DNA of 64,000 nucleotides from Microvenator marinus (GTDB lineage Bacteria > Myxococcota_A > Bradymonadia > Bradymonadales > Bradymonadaceae). Positions 51,691 through 63,000 of this stretch are shown one piece after another. Position numbers and translations under genes: made by a program. The stretch is from contig NZ_CP042467.1 of the NCBI RefSeq assembly GCF_007993755.1, positions 3,434,001 to 3,498,000 of the forward strand, in the 5' to 3' direction. The notes beneath the pieces were generated by a model. It saw nothing but the letters and a program-made list of their open reading frames with translations. It did no database searches and was not told the origin of the DNA. Numbering within the stretch: position 1 is the stretch's first letter; every line of letters begins with the position of its first letter.

Positions 51691-52779
51691 ATGTCCGACG
51701 AAAAGGAAAATGAGTTTCAGCGAAGCGCGGCCGAAGGAAGCGGACGATATCTAGTTCGCAACCTCCAAACCCTTGAGCTTCCAGCGCTCAAGCCTCGGCA
51801 AGGCGCCCCAAATTTCGTCTTCAAGGACCCCCTTTCCTACAAAGTTCGAGAACTCGCCGAGAGCGTAGCCCCAACGAACTCCACCGTGCTCCTCACTGGC
51901 GAATCGGGTGTAGGCAAGGAGATTTTCGCGCGTTTTATTCACTACGCCTCCAAGCGCTCCCACAAGCCCTTCGAAGCAGTAAACTGCGCGGCTCTCGCCC
52001 CAAGCCTGCTCGAGAGCGAGCTCTTCGGCCATGAAAAAGGCGCATTCAGTGGCGCCGTAGCCCAGCATATAGGCGTGTTCGAACGCGCAAACTCCGGCAC
52101 CCTCTTGCTCGATGAAGTCTCCGAAATGCCGGTCGAATTACAGGCCAAACTCCTGCGTGTGATTCAAGAGAGGGAAGTATCCCGAGTCGGTGGCACCGAA
52201 ACCATTCCCGTGGATATTCGTATCATCGCCACTACGAATCGCGACCTCGAGCAATGTGTACGAGACGGCGAGTTTCGTCAGGATCTCTACTACCGGCTGA
52301 ACGTCTTTCCGCTAAAGATTCCCGCGCTACGCGAGCGGCCCAAAGACATCGCTTCACTCGCTAAATATTACGTCGGGCACCTCTGCGAGAGCCTCGATGT
52401 GCAAGGAAAATCCTTGTCCGAAGCCGCGTTGAAACGCCTTGAGGGGTACGATTATCCAGGCAATATTCGCGAGCTCATCAACGTGCTCGAACGCGCCGTG
52501 ATTCTTAGCCGTGACGCGCGTGTCTTGGACCCTGAGCACATTCATTTTGGTGCCGTAAGTGCCCAGCCCGACGAGTCCGACTTCGGTTTGGACGAGGACA
52601 CCGAAGCCGATGACTTCGAACTCCGGTTTAAGGCAGGGGACGACCAGCTTACGGATATTCGGCGAAAGGTCATACTTGCAACGCTCGAGCGTTATGGCGG
52701 AAATCAGACGCTGACCGCACAGAAGCTCGGTGTGAGCGTGCGGACCATTCATAATAAGCTCAAGAACTACGACCCGTAG
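51691..52779 (+). CDS. Sigma-54-dependent transcriptional activator
   Basis: 362 residues from ATG 51691 with AAAGGAACG upstream. A short N-terminal part without receiver or FHA domain precedes the AAA+ core: LLTGESGVGKE (Walker A), GAFSGA (sigma-54 contact motif, usually GAFTGA, with a Thr to Ser change), LLLDEVSEM (Walker B) and RQDLYYRLNVFP (sensor). The end is a Fis-type helix-turn-helix (YGGNQTLTAQKLGVSVRTIHNKL). Lack of an input domain suggests control by partner proteins. It is 3 bases upstream of the YihY gene and may activate the site at 47629, as inference. Confidence 0.9.
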   Translation: MSDEKENEFQRSAAEGSGRYLVRNLQTLELPALKPRQGAPNFVFKDPLSYKVRELAESVAPTNSTVLLTGESGVGKEIFARFIHYASKRSHKPFEAVNCAALAPSLLESELFGHEKGAFSGAVAQHIGVFERANSGTLLLDEVSEMPVELQAKLLRVIQEREVSRVGGTETIPVDIRIIATTNRDLEQCVRDGEFRQDLYYRLNVFPLKIPALRERPKDIASLAKYYVGHLCESLDVQGKSLSEAALKRLEGYDYPGNIRELINVLERAVILSRDARVLDPEHIHFGAVSAQPDESDFGLDEDTEADDFELRFKAGDDQLTDIRRKVILATLERYGGNQTLTAQKLGVSVRTIHNKLKNYDP

Positions 52780-52782
52780 AGC

Positions 52783-53655
52783 ATGCTCGTGATTTGGAAG
52801 ATTATCAAAGAGACGGTCAAGGCGTGGCTTGACGACGACGCCCCCACCTACGCAGCCGCTGTAGCCTTCTACGCCATGATTTCCCTGGCACCCTTGCTCA
52901 CTATCGTGGTCAAACTCGTCAGTATCTTCTTCAGCGAAGACCTGGCTCAGCAACAACTTCTGGCCGAGGTAGAACGTTTCGCAGGGGTGCACGCAGCCGG
53001 AGTCATCGAATCCATCCTGGGCTCCATGACCATGGGAAGCTCAGGAACCCTCGCCACCATCATCAGCGTGGGCGTGGTCATCTTCGGTGCCACGGGCGTC
53101 TTTGCGCAGCTGCACACCGCTTTCAACCGAATCTGGGGCCTCGAGAAAGAGCCCGGAGGCATCAAGGGGTTTTTGCGGGTGCGTCTTCGCTCGCTCGGCA
53201 TGGTGATGGGGGCGGGCGGACTGCTCATGCTCTCAATCCTGGCCTCCACCCTGATCAGTATCTTCACACCGCTGCTCGCGGGGCTCGTGGGTACAAAATT
53301 TGTGTGGCAAAGCCTCAATTTCGGCCTCTCGTTTGCGGTACTCACGATCCTTTTTGCCATGGTCTATCGCTACCTTCCGAGCACCACCATCGCCTGGAAA
53401 GATGTCTGGACCGGTGGGCTCGTGACCTCGGCCTTGTTTCTTGCGGGTAAGACGCTGATCGGGCTTTATCTGAGCACCAGTGCGCCCGGGTCCGCGTATG
53501 GAGCGGCAGGAAGCCTTGTGGCCTTCCTGGTCTGGATCTTTTACTCAGCGCAAGTTGTCCTCTTTGGCGCCGAGTTCACACAGGTCTGGGCCCAGCTCAA
53601 GGGCAGAGAGATTCTTCGCAAAGGTCTACAATTCAACGGGAATGACGATAGTTGA
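52783..53655 (+). CDS. YihY/BrkB-family membrane protein
   Basis: 290 residues with six membrane segments and the family pattern DDAPTYAAAVAFYAMISLAPL (N-terminal AxxxxFYxxxSLxPLL), IWGLEKEPGGIKGFLRVRL, YRYLPSTTIAWKDVWTGG and SLVAFLVWIFYSAQVVLFGAEFTQVW. The family was once called RNase BN but is now regarded as a membrane protein of unknown role, sometimes linked to virulence or envelope. Coupled to the activator gene. Confidence 0.9.
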   Translation: MLVIWKIIKETVKAWLDDDAPTYAAAVAFYAMISLAPLLTIVVKLVSIFFSEDLAQQQLLAEVERFAGVHAAGVIESILGSMTMGSSGTLATIISVGVVIFGATGVFAQLHTAFNRIWGLEKEPGGIKGFLRVRLRSLGMVMGAGGLLMLSILASTLISIFTPLLAGLVGTKFVWQSLNFGLSFAVLTILFAMVYRYLPSTTIAWKDVWTGGLVTSALFLAGKTLIGLYLSTSAPGSAYGAAGSLVAFLVWIFYSAQVVLFGAEFTQVWAQLKGREILRKGLQFNGNDDS

Positions 53656-53728
53656 GATTTCCGCTGGAATAAGCGGCGCGCGTGCCCACGTTTCATCATG
53701 CACTTGGACGTGAAAAGGAGGTGCATGG

Positions 53729-54211
53729 ATGAGACGCTCGAACAGAAAACCTTTGCTACTAGCCGCGCTTTTAGCTTCGTCGCCAGCGCTGGATTTTAGC
53801 GAGAACGACGGACTGAGTGTACGCGCCAATTTCCCAGACAAAGCACGCGTCAATGATGCTGGCCATCTCTTGACTGATGAAGACTTCAGAGTCGAGCTTG
53901 AGCGCGTGGAATTTGATGCAGAGAGCATCGACTTGCAGGCGAGAAACGAAGAAGACCTCGAGAGGATTCTGACCGTCCCGAATTTTGGGCCCGATCAGAC
54001 CGAACTCGTGATCAGGGGGGCCAAAGTACATGGCCGAATCTTCGATAACCGTGGCACGGGAAGGGTGCCTGACGCGGGTCTCGGTATCTCGGGCCAACTC
54101 CCAGTAGAAGTCGTGGTGCAGAGGGGGACAGACAGCGCCACACCGCTAAATGTGCGCTTTGAGGTCCCCACATTTTTCTTTGAGGGCGTAGACTGGTCTA
54201 AGCCAGTCTAA
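53729..54211 (+). CDS. Unknown exported beta-rich protein
   Basis: 160 residues. An AAGGAGG ribosome site at 53714-53720 with 8-base spacing fixes ATG 53729. A short signal-like start (MRRSNRKPLLLAALLASSPAL) is followed by a beta-rich body (VRANFPDKARVNDAGHLLTDEDFRVELERVEF). I cannot assign a family. The end of the gene forms a hairpin with its own stop region (GACTGG...CCAGTC, 54191-54208). Confidence 0.6.
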   Translation: MRRSNRKPLLLAALLASSPALDFSENDGLSVRANFPDKARVNDAGHLLTDEDFRVELERVEFDAESIDLQARNEEDLERILTVPNFGPDQTELVIRGAKVHGRIFDNRGTGRVPDAGLGISGQLPVEVVVQRGTDSATPLNVRFEVPTFFFEGVDWSKPV

Positions 54212-54237
54212 GTACACGCGGGCTCTGTCCGCGTGGG
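54212..54237 (-). repeat. Dispersed intergenic repeat, copy 3 (inverted)
   Basis: Read on the minus strand it is CCCACGCGGACAGAGCCCGCG(TGTAC), which matches the left and right arms of copy 2 with few changes. It lies downstream of both the convergent gene at 53729 and the kinase gene. Together with the hairpin at 54191 it may end transcription. Confidence 0.6.
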
Positions 54238-54339
54238 TTGGATTGTGTATCCCAGTCCACAACCTCATCTTTTTAGTCACATCTTGATACCGCTATGTTT
54301 CTTAGAAGCTTTGAGAACCCCAATTCTTCTGCGATCAAC

Positions 54340-56247
54340 CTACGAGGAAAGGGCCTTCTGTGACTTGGGTCTGACGGTCCAAACCAGGGCTAAGACTAGG
54401 AAGTAGAGCCCCACGGCGGCCGCCATCGGGTAGAGCTGGTAGGCGGGATAATAGAAGCCGAAGAAACCGGCGGCATAGATGGGGAAGGACGCCACAAGAA
54501 TTCGCCAATCGTCGGTCACCATGCCAACCGCACTGGCGATGAACCCCCACAAGAATATCTCGAGCGCCTGTGCTGAAACGAGGCTGATGTCGGCTTGATA
54601 CGCCACAATACGCATGAACATCACCGCAAAAAGGCCACCCATGATCACCTGAATGATTTGGCGGTTGGCAGTGTTTGCGAAGAGGCGTTTTCGAAAGAAG
54701 AAAATCACCACCGAAGCAATCAAAATACTGCGCGGGGACGAGAGCACATGTTGATACATGGGGTTTTCATAGACTTCGTCATTCACCGCCATCTGGAAGC
54801 TGACATTTGACCAGACAAAAAACGCACCAAGCACCAGCGCCGAGATGCTTCGAGCCGAGGCCCCAGTCCCCAAATCAAATGACGCGCGAAGCTCCTTTAG
54901 GCGTTTGACCTCCTGGCGCTCAGCCTCGCGTCGAGCAGCTAGTTCCTCAACCTGAGCCTGGATCTGGGGTCGAGGCTCAAGGAATTGTTGGACGGCCGCC
55001 GCGGCGCCCACATCGTTTTGAATGGAGATGTAGAAATCCACCAGAGCCTCAAGGACCGTCTGCAGGCCCGCGCGCGCCTCCTTATTCTCGGGCCAAAGCG
55101 AAAGGGCCTCGCGGAATCCGAATCGGCACTCGTTCAGCCTCTCATGAACCAAGAGCTCAGTGGCCTCATCGCGTTTGGTCTCGAGCATATGTTTGGATTC
55201 GAGCCACACCTGGAGCGCCTGAGAGCTCAACTTCAGCGACGCCCGATGCTCTAGATAACTCGCCAACGCACTCTTGAGCTCGGCCACGCTTTGAAACCGC
55301 TCAGCCTTGTCAGCAGCCGTCGCCCGATTTGCGATTTCCCCAAGCTCTTCAGGGATCTCTGAACCGTACTCGAAGGGCTTGGTCATGCGCGCGGCGAACA
55401 TAGCCTGCAGATTGTTGTTCCCAACATTTCGAAACTTTCCGGTCAGAATCAAATGAAGAGTCGCGCCGAGCATGTAGATATCGGTGCGCTCGTCGATATT
55501 GGCCGCCGTGTCGTCGGTCTGCTCCGGCGCCATAAACGCTGGCGTGCCCGCAATTCCGGGCGCGTTCTGCCGGTCGGGCATCATCGCATTGAACTCAGAG
55601 CTCACGCTCACCGCGATGCCCCAGTCCAGAACATAGACCTCGCCGTAGTTCCCGATCATCACGTTCTCGGGCTTGATATCGCGATGGATGATGCCGCGTG
55701 AGTGCGCAAAACGAATCGCGTCGCAGACCTCGAGCAGGATCTGCAAGTGCCACACGAGGTCAGCCTCAACACCAAGCGGCGCCCGGCTCGCGTCCATGAT
55801 CACGTCTTGCCAAGAGGTGCCTTCGATGCGCTTCATGACGATGATCGGCCGCCCCGTCTCGTCTTTGCCCACCGAATAGATCGGAACTACGTTCGGGTGT
55901 TCGACAACGCCGGTGATGTACGCCTCTTGCAGCAACGCAGCCACAGCTGAGGCGGACTCACCATCGTGCGTGGACTTCACGGCCACGAGTCGGTCGAGCG
56001 GCGCTTGCTTCGCCAACATCACCACGCCCATCCCGCCTTCGCCGAGCTTGCCTTGTACGTCGAGGTCCGGGCCCATGGCGCCGGTCTTGCCGAGACTCAT
56101 CCGCGGCAGCGACCGCAAGACCTCCACGGATTTAGCGGTGTGCGGACTTACGCCAAGCGTCGCGCCGATATCCGGGCTCACCAGCGTCTCTTGCGCTACC
56201 CAGGTCTCGGACAGCTCCCCTTTAAATGCCTCCAGCTCGTCTGACAT
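54340..56247 (-). CDS. Membrane-anchored eukaryotic-type Ser/Thr protein kinase
   Basis: 635 residues. Kinase domain about 65-340: glycine loop GEGGMGVV (69-76), VAVK with Lys91, HRDIKPEN (Asp190, Asn195), the DFG motif as DWG (208-210), and GTPAFMAPEQ. A coiled/TPR-like linker (about 350-460) and about six C-terminal membrane segments (about 470-625) follow. The DWG variant keeps the metal-binding Asp, so it should be active. It could be opposed by the PP2C phosphatase at 12904. Divergent from the giant protein gene at 56362. Confidence 0.92.
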   Translation of the reverse strand: MSDELEAFKGELSETWVAQETLVSPDIGATLGVSPHTAKSVEVLRSLPRMSLGKTGAMGPDLDVQGKLGEGGMGVVMLAKQAPLDRLVAVKSTHDGESASAVAALLQEAYITGVVEHPNVVPIYSVGKDETGRPIIVMKRIEGTSWQDVIMDASRAPLGVEADLVWHLQILLEVCDAIRFAHSRGIIHRDIKPENVMIGNYGEVYVLDWGIAVSVSSEFNAMMPDRQNAPGIAGTPAFMAPEQTDDTAANIDERTDIYMLGATLHLILTGKFRNVGNNNLQAMFAARMTKPFEYGSEIPEELGEIANRATAADKAERFQSVAELKSALASYLEHRASLKLSSQALQVWLESKHMLETKRDEATELLVHERLNECRFGFREALSLWPENKEARAGLQTVLEALVDFYISIQNDVGAAAAVQQFLEPRPQIQAQVEELAARREAERQEVKRLKELRASFDLGTGASARSISALVLGAFFVWSNVSFQMAVNDEVYENPMYQHVLSSPRSILIASVVIFFFRKRLFANTANRQIIQVIMGGLFAVMFMRIVAYQADISLVSAQALEIFLWGFIASAVGMVTDDWRILVASFPIYAAGFFGFYYPAYQLYPMAAAVGLYFLVLALVWTVRPKSQKALSS

Positions 56248-56361
56248 GCTCGGACTATACCCCCAAGTGGAACCTTGTCGTATTCAAAAAAGTAACAATC
56301 AGGTAAGGAATTTTTCTGGCATCACGCAGATTGGAGTGTGGGGCTAATTTCAAGAGCGATT

Positions 56362-59300
56362 ATGAAATTCATGACGTATCGAATCCTATTCCTTCTTATT
56401 GCGCTCACGGTTCTCTGGACTGCGCCGGCAACGGCTCAGACCACCAGTGCTCGTGCGGAATTCGAAGCACAAATTGAGCGCGCCGAGAGCTCGACGAATA
56501 CACCTCTCGGACTCGCAGCCGCCCATGCCGCGCGCTCGCTCGCCGGCTATGTGGACCGCGAGGTATTTGAGGCGAAAGTCGAAGAAGCGGCGCTACAGGC
56601 CAAAAACCCGCTCGTAGCCTTCGAGCTTTCACGCATTGCGGCCAACGCCCGATTGGACCTTGGGAAGAACCAAAACGCCGGACATAACGGTGCGCTTGCG
56701 GAGCAAGGCTGCCTTCGCACATGGAGTTTGATCGGGCCCTTTGCAAACGAGAGCATGGAGGGTTTTGCCGCTCGACTTGGGCCGGAGCTCGGAGAACCAG
56801 GGCCGTTCACAGGCAAAACCGTGGAAGTGAGTTGGCGAGCGCTGCCGCAAATCGACCAGGGTTGTGCGTTTGCCTTGGGTCAAGTCGTCACGCCAGACAC
56901 CGCCGCAGTGGTCTATCTGTCCGGTACGATACGTGCCAACTCAAGAGCGAGCTCATTGCTCTATCTGGGCGCCAATGGAGCTTACAAGGTCTGGGTGAAC
57001 GGTGAGCTTGTGGGCCTTAGGGAAGACGATACCGGGCTTGCGCCTGATACCGAGGCGTGGCCAGTTGTGCTCAATCGCGGCGCAAACTCGGTGGTGGTCA
57101 AACTCGCGTCACAATCGAGTCGATCCCTTGGTTTCATCGCCCGACTCACTGACCGGCGCTCGCAACCCCTGAAATTTGGAATGGACCCGAGCGTCCCTGA
57201 GAAAGGAGATGTTCTGGATGCGGGCGACCCATCAAAGCTAAAACAAGACCCAAGCGGCGCGCTAAGTGCCACAAACACGTTCCTGCAAAATGCCAAAGGT
57301 GACGAGGCCATCTGGGGCGCATGGCTGCTGCAAAAACTCGCTTGGAGAGATGCCTCAACGCCCTGGAGAGATATCGCTCAAAAAGAGGTCGAGAGTGGCC
57401 TTAGTCCACGCGTGCTCGCCCTTGCCTCCACGCTCTTTGACGAGGCGTGGATGAGTCGAAATACCCTCGAGCGTGCGGCACGCAGCGCGCCAGACGATCC
57501 CTTTGTCCAGGTTCAGTTCGCAGAAATGCACGAGAACTCGATGACGGAATTGGATCGGCTCAAAGCCCGACCCGTACTTGAGGCAGTCCTTGAAAAGTAC
57601 CCGAGTTTTCTTCCAGCCATCGGCCAACTCACGGATTGGTACCGTTCGCGTTCAAGCTATCAGAAAGCCGAGGCCATTCTTGAGCGTGCAAAAGCGGTAC
57701 AAGACGTTCCAGGAATCCAATTCAGGCGTGTGGCAATCGCTCAGGAATTGGACACGCCCCAAGCCGTGCAGAAGCTAAGAGTCGAGGGTCTGAGAATTGG
57801 CCGAATCTCAAGCTCGTATCTCTGGGATCACGTCCGCGATTTGAGCGTGCTCGGAGACCTAGACGCGGCGATCGAGGAGGTGCGGCACTATCGGGCATCC
57901 TTCCCAGCCTCGGTTTTTGCGGCACAACGCGAAGCCGAACTCCTTCGCGCCAAAGGCGATCTCCAAGGCGCGTTGCAAGTCTGGAACGACCTGCACGAAA
58001 TGAACCCTGGCGAGGCCGAGATTTTGGAGCGTCGCGCTGAATTGCATATGGCGCTAGACCAGCGGGACAAGGCCACACAAGACTTGGAAATGGCCCTACT
58101 GAGGCGCCCGCAAGACCAGACTTTGAGCGAGAAGTTGAGCTTCCTTCTTCCTGCCGAAGATCGCTTTTGGGATCCCTATATTGTTAGCGATATTCGCGAA
58201 CGCATGGTTGCCACCGAAGCCACGCCGTTTTCCTACGACACGCTGGTCTCTCAGAAGGTGACCTATGTGGCGCCGAATGGCCTTTCGCAACAGGTCACGC
58301 AGCGCGTTGACCGCGCCCTGACCGCCGAAGGTGTGGACACCGCAAAAGAGATGAGCGTCGCGTTTTCTATGGGTGATGAGCGCGTGGATATCCTGAGAGT
58401 CCGTGTCTACAAGGCCGACGGCACCATCTCCGAGGATTATTCGCATTGGGAGTCGGGCGGAACTCGAAAGGGCTCTACCACCTACAATGACACTGCGTAC
58501 CTGAATATCCGCGCGAATAACGTGAGTGTGGGTGATGCCGTGGAATTCCAATATCGCGTCTCACAGGTGGCGAACTCGAACTTCCGAGGGGACTACTTTG
58601 GCGACATTATGTACGCCCAATCCAATCGCCCCATCGCCTACCAGCGTTACGTGGTGCTCTACCCCAAAGATTGGGAGCTCTTCTTTAGGCCACCAGCCGT
58701 GGAGCACACCCGAGACGACCAGATTTTGACCGCTCAAAAGGCGACGCTCTTCGAGATGAAATCCGTGCCTCATGTGGTTGCCGACAACGACCAGCCAGGC
58801 GCTACCGACGTTTACGACTATATCCTCGCCAGCAATAAGCAGACCTGGGACGATATCGGCACGTGGTGGTGGCAGCTCATCGCGGAGCAGCTCATCGTGG
58901 ATGACGAGATTCGGTCGAAGGTTCGAGAGCTCACGCGCGGCAAGAAGACCACCAAAGACAAGGTCGAGGTCATCCATAATTACGTGGTCCGAAACACCCG
59001 TTATCTACACGTTGGGCTTGGTATTCACGGCTGGAAGCCTTATCGCACGACCACTGCCTTTAGAAACCGATATGGCGACTGCAAAGACAAGGCGGCGCTC
59101 CTCAAGGTCATGCTCGAGGAAGCTGGTGTGGAAGCGAATATGGTGCTCGTGCGCACGCGGCGCCTTGGCAGCGTGGACGAGTTCCCCGCGTCCATGCACG
59201 TCTTTAACCACGCCATCACCTATGTTCCTGAGCTCGACCTCTACCTCGATGGTACTGCGGAGTTTAACGGCACGACCGAGCTCACCACCATGGACCAAGG

Positions 59301-60006
59301 GGCGCAGGCCCTGATCGTGCGTGACGGTGGAAAGTCCTCGTTTGTGCGGCTTCCGGTAGACAAGTCCAGCGCGAATGTTCTCGAGATGAAACTCGACGTG
59401 GTCGTGAGCAAAGACGGTGTGGAGACTCGCGGCACGATTCATGCCACGGGCACCAACGCTGTCTACTTCCGAAGCATCTTCGAAGACCCCGAGCGGCGCA
59501 AAGAGGAGTTTGAGAGATACCTCGCGTCTACCTACCCGGGAGTCACCATTGAGTCGGTTAAATTCGAGGGGCTTGAGGATTTGGAGAGCCCCACCAAAAT
59601 CGAGTTTGTGGCAAGTGGCGGGCGCCTCGTGAACGAGGACGGTAGCCGCAGATTTGTCTTCCCTATGGGCACTAGGAAAGACCTGCTCGCCGCCTATGCG
59701 AAATCGTCTACGCGCACACAGGCTCTGGATATTCGAGTGCCGTTCACCACGCAGACGCGCGTAAAATACAGGCTCCCAGAAGGCCAGGCGTTCAATCAAG
59801 TCCCGGCCAATGTGGATCTAAAGAGCCCATTCGGCGGCGTCAGCGTCTCGTATAATCGACTCCCTGACGGCGGGCTCGAGACCGAGGTGAACTACCATAT
59901 CGATGTGCAGCGCGTGGCGGTCGAAGATTATGGTGATTTCCGCGAGTTCATGAGCTCGATCAACGATGCCCTGAACAATTCTATCGCGATCGGAGAGGCT
60001 GAATGA
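56362..60006 (+). CDS. Giant secreted protein: jelly-roll, TPR, DUF3857 and transglutaminase-like domains
   Basis: 1214 residues from ATG 56362; a GTG frame opens at 56338. Signal peptide (ILFLLIALTVLWTAPATAQ), then a jelly-roll module (about 105-270: WSLIGPF, GANGAYKVWVNGE), TPR-like helices (about 300-590), a DUF3857 domain (about 610-790: RVDILRVRVYKADGTI) and a transglutaminase-like core with Cys907 in YGDCKDKAALLKVML, FNHAI and LDGT. DUF3857-transglutaminase proteins are periplasmic and often lie near envelope functions; the catalytic Cys-His-Asp are intact. Its stop overlaps the start of its paralogue. Confidence 0.88.
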   Translation: MKFMTYRILFLLIALTVLWTAPATAQTTSARAEFEAQIERAESSTNTPLGLAAAHAARSLAGYVDREVFEAKVEEAALQAKNPLVAFELSRIAANARLDLGKNQNAGHNGALAEQGCLRTWSLIGPFANESMEGFAARLGPELGEPGPFTGKTVEVSWRALPQIDQGCAFALGQVVTPDTAAVVYLSGTIRANSRASSLLYLGANGAYKVWVNGELVGLREDDTGLAPDTEAWPVVLNRGANSVVVKLASQSSRSLGFIARLTDRRSQPLKFGMDPSVPEKGDVLDAGDPSKLKQDPSGALSATNTFLQNAKGDEAIWGAWLLQKLAWRDASTPWRDIAQKEVESGLSPRVLALASTLFDEAWMSRNTLERAARSAPDDPFVQVQFAEMHENSMTELDRLKARPVLEAVLEKYPSFLPAIGQLTDWYRSRSSYQKAEAILERAKAVQDVPGIQFRRVAIAQELDTPQAVQKLRVEGLRIGRISSSYLWDHVRDLSVLGDLDAAIEEVRHYRASFPASVFAAQREAELLRAKGDLQGALQVWNDLHEMNPGEAEILERRAELHMALDQRDKATQDLEMALLRRPQDQTLSEKLSFLLPAEDRFWDPYIVSDIRERMVATEATPFSYDTLVSQKVTYVAPNGLSQQVTQRVDRALTAEGVDTAKEMSVAFSMGDERVDILRVRVYKADGTISEDYSHWESGGTRKGSTTYNDTAYLNIRANNVSVGDAVEFQYRVSQVANSNFRGDYFGDIMYAQSNRPIAYQRYVVLYPKDWELFFRPPAVEHTRDDQILTAQKATLFEMKSVPHVVADNDQPGATDVYDYILASNKQTWDDIGTWWWQLIAEQLIVDDEIRSKVRELTRGKKTTKDKVEVIHNYVVRNTRYLHVGLGIHGWKPYRTTTAFRNRYGDCKDKAALLKVMLEEAGVEANMVLVRTRRLGSVDEFPASMHVFNHAITYVPELDLYLDGTAEFNGTTELTTMDQGAQALIVRDGGKSSFVRLPVDKSSANVLEMKLDVVVSKDGVETRGTIHATGTNAVYFRSIFEDPERRKEEFERYLASTYPGVTIESVKFEGLEDLESPTKIEFVASGGRLVNEDGSRRFVFPMGTRKDLLAAYAKSSTRTQALDIRVPFTTQTRVKYRLPEGQAFNQVPANVDLKSPFGGVSVSYNRLPDGGLETEVNYHIDVQRVAVEDYGDFREFMSSINDALNNSIAIGEAE

Positions 60007-63000
60007 GATTCCTCAAGCTTATAGCGATTCTACTTTGTGTGCTCGCGCAGGCCTGCGCTGGGCCTCAGCCCGTTGTGCGAGATGTGGCCTTCAGCCCGCA
60101 GATCAGCGCTGGGGTTCAATCATGGATGAAGGGTGAGTCCCCTCAGAACTTGGATTGGGAGTCCGACGCGCGCGCGGCGTTTGTGCACGCAGAGGTGCTC
60201 TACCATCAAGGTGATATGGAGGGCGCGTTTGACGCCTACGCGCGGACGCTGAGCACGGATGTGCGCTCAGAAGCGGCGCGCTACGCCGCCGCTCGGCTCT
60301 ACACTATGCGAGATTCGGTGGCTGAGTTTTCGGCACGTATAATGCCAACGATTTCAGATCTCAATGTGAGCAACGTTGCGCCCCTGACGCGTCTCTACCT
60401 CAACATGATCTATCAGGCGGCGTCTTTCAGACTCTGGGACCAGTCAATGGAATACGCGCCCTTTGACGCTGCCGCGGTAAATTTTCCGAAGATGTGGAGC
60501 GTGAGTCCACTCCTTTCGCCATGGCGAATCTACGATTGGGACACGCAATTTGCGCCAGAAACTGAACCTCGTCTAGCGGACACCTACCTTTCTCCCCTCA
60601 TGGCCACCGAGAGTCCGGAGAATCGCGAAGAAACCGAACATTACGTAGCGAATGGGCTTAATCTCGCCCCGTCCTTCGGCGCTGATGGTATCTACTATCT
60701 CGAGACGTTTTTTGAGACACAGCGCCCGATTGACGCTTGGGTCTACACCAATTTTGCCGGCGCTGGCCAGGTTTGGATCGATGGCGCCGAGATCGTCAAT
60801 TACCCAGACCGTGGGTACACGAGCGGCAAGCACCTCACACGCGTTGAGCTTGAGAAAGGTTGGCACCGAGTCCTCGTCAAAATCGGAGTTCAAAGGGGGT
60901 ATCGCGACTGGTTTGACTTCCAGATTTTGCCCGAACAAGCGCGCCTTGGCGAAGTAAAGCTCGATTTCAGAAGTGGGTGTGTTGCGGCACGTATCATGCC
61001 GGAGTGTTTCAGTGGCGAGGCCAATGCAAAGACACGGGTAGCCGATGAGGGCCAGAAGGCGTGGGCGTTTGAGCCCGTCTGGGTTTCGCCAGAGGCCGTC
61101 AGTGGCGCAAATGATATTACGCTCTATTTAACCCTGCTTGGGGCTCATTTTTCTGCCGAGACTCGAGCTTTTGATGCTGCCTGGGACGAATTGATGAAGC
61201 GCCATCCGGCCTTTGCCGCGGCGGAGCTCTTAAAAAGTCTGCAGGTTCAGACGCGCTGGGAATTGCCGTCGCGCTTACGAGACGCGAACGCGATGCAACA
61301 CCTTCGCCGCGCTCACGATTTGCAGCCGGACAACGCGCTCTATGCCTATTTGCTCGGGGCACGCCTGAACTCAAAGTCTCAGGACCGTGAAGTCCGCGAG
61401 CTTCTCGAAAAGGCCTATAACGGCGCCAAAGAAGGTGGTCTCAAGAACCTTAATGCCATCACGACCTGGGCCAGTTATCTGGAAGGGCAGGGCTATCAGG
61501 AGAACTCGGAGGCCGTTTGGCGCGAAGCGCTCACTTTGGCGCCCGAAAATTGTGATGTCGCGCGCAAGGTCCAGACCCTGGAGCAATCCCGACAGGTCTT
61601 CCGTGAGCCGGTTGAAATCACCCCGTTCCACACGAGCTGTCCAGCCCTTCTCGAGGCATGGATCAACGCTAAGCCCGAGCTCGCTGAGCAAAACTTGGAT
61701 ATGATCGAGAAGTACGCCTCGCGTTTTCCCTATCGCGATGAGTCGCAGCGCCGGTGGGCGGACGAGCTCTGGAAGCTCGGTCAGGAAGATAAGGCCCGCG
61801 TGGTTGTGGACGATGCGCTCAAGCGCATGCCTGATTCTCCAGTTCTCTGGAATTGGAAGATCGACCGCGCCTTCGCCGAGAAGGGTCTCGATGCGGCCCT
61901 CAAAGAGATCGATACGTATATGAACACACACGGCTCTCTTGGTTGGCTCATGTGGAAGAGGGCGACTTTGAGCGGCGATGTACCCCTCCTAGACACTATG
62001 CCCAACGGCTACGAGGCGGCGATGAAGGCGGTTCAAGATTCGGCTGATGCTTCGCTTAGCAATGATGACGCCTACTACGTGGTGGATTACGCCGCGCGCG
62101 AGTATTTGCCCGACGGCGCGTCTTTAACACTGACCCACACGGTGGTGCGCGTCATGACCAAAAACGCCATCGACCGTTACGCCGAGACGAGCGTGCCGTC
62201 CGACGCATATTTGCTGCAGATCCGGACCATCAAAGAGAACGGCGAGACCCTGGTCCCCGACGACGATTCGGGCAAAGAGGCCATCAGTATGCCGGGACTT
62301 GCGGAGGGGGATTTTGTTGAAGTTGCCTACCTTCAGTACAGCGGTGCGCCGTTCCCGGGCTCGCATCGGCAGGGCGTGAAGTTCTATTTCAAGATGAAGG
62401 ATATCTCGACGCTTCATTCCGAGTATGTGGTCTGGGGTGATGCCGGCGAACTCATTCAGAAAAACAACGCGCCCAAAGTTGAACGCGTTGAGCGCCAGGG
62501 CAAAACCGGCATGCGTTTCCTGGCCGAGAATAATCCGCGTCCGCGCCAAGAACCTTACTCGGTGCCTATCGACGAGTTCCTCCCGTGGATTCAGACCTGG
62601 CGGCACGCGCTCAGTGTAGACCCTGTAGAGACGTCGAGGCGATCGACCTTCGAGCGAATTCACGACAGCCTACGGCTCAGCGCCGCGCTCGAATCTCAAT
62701 TCGATACGTGGCTTGCGGAAGTCGGCGAGGACGTAAAGACCGCCGAAGGCGCGCGCGCGCTCTTCTACAAGGCTGCAGCGTGGATTCCTGATCCGAGCGC
62801 GGGCCAATTCGGAACCGAGGCCGCCCATGCGCTTCTCACCCGCGAAGGTAGCGCGCATATCGTCTACAAAGCCCTTTTGGACTACGCCGGAATTCCAGCG
62901 GAAATCTACCTTGGACGCAGTGGTCTCGCGAATCCCGAGCCCGACCCCATCAACGAATTTGGGAAATTCTCCATTCCTCTCGTACGGGTTCAGATCGACG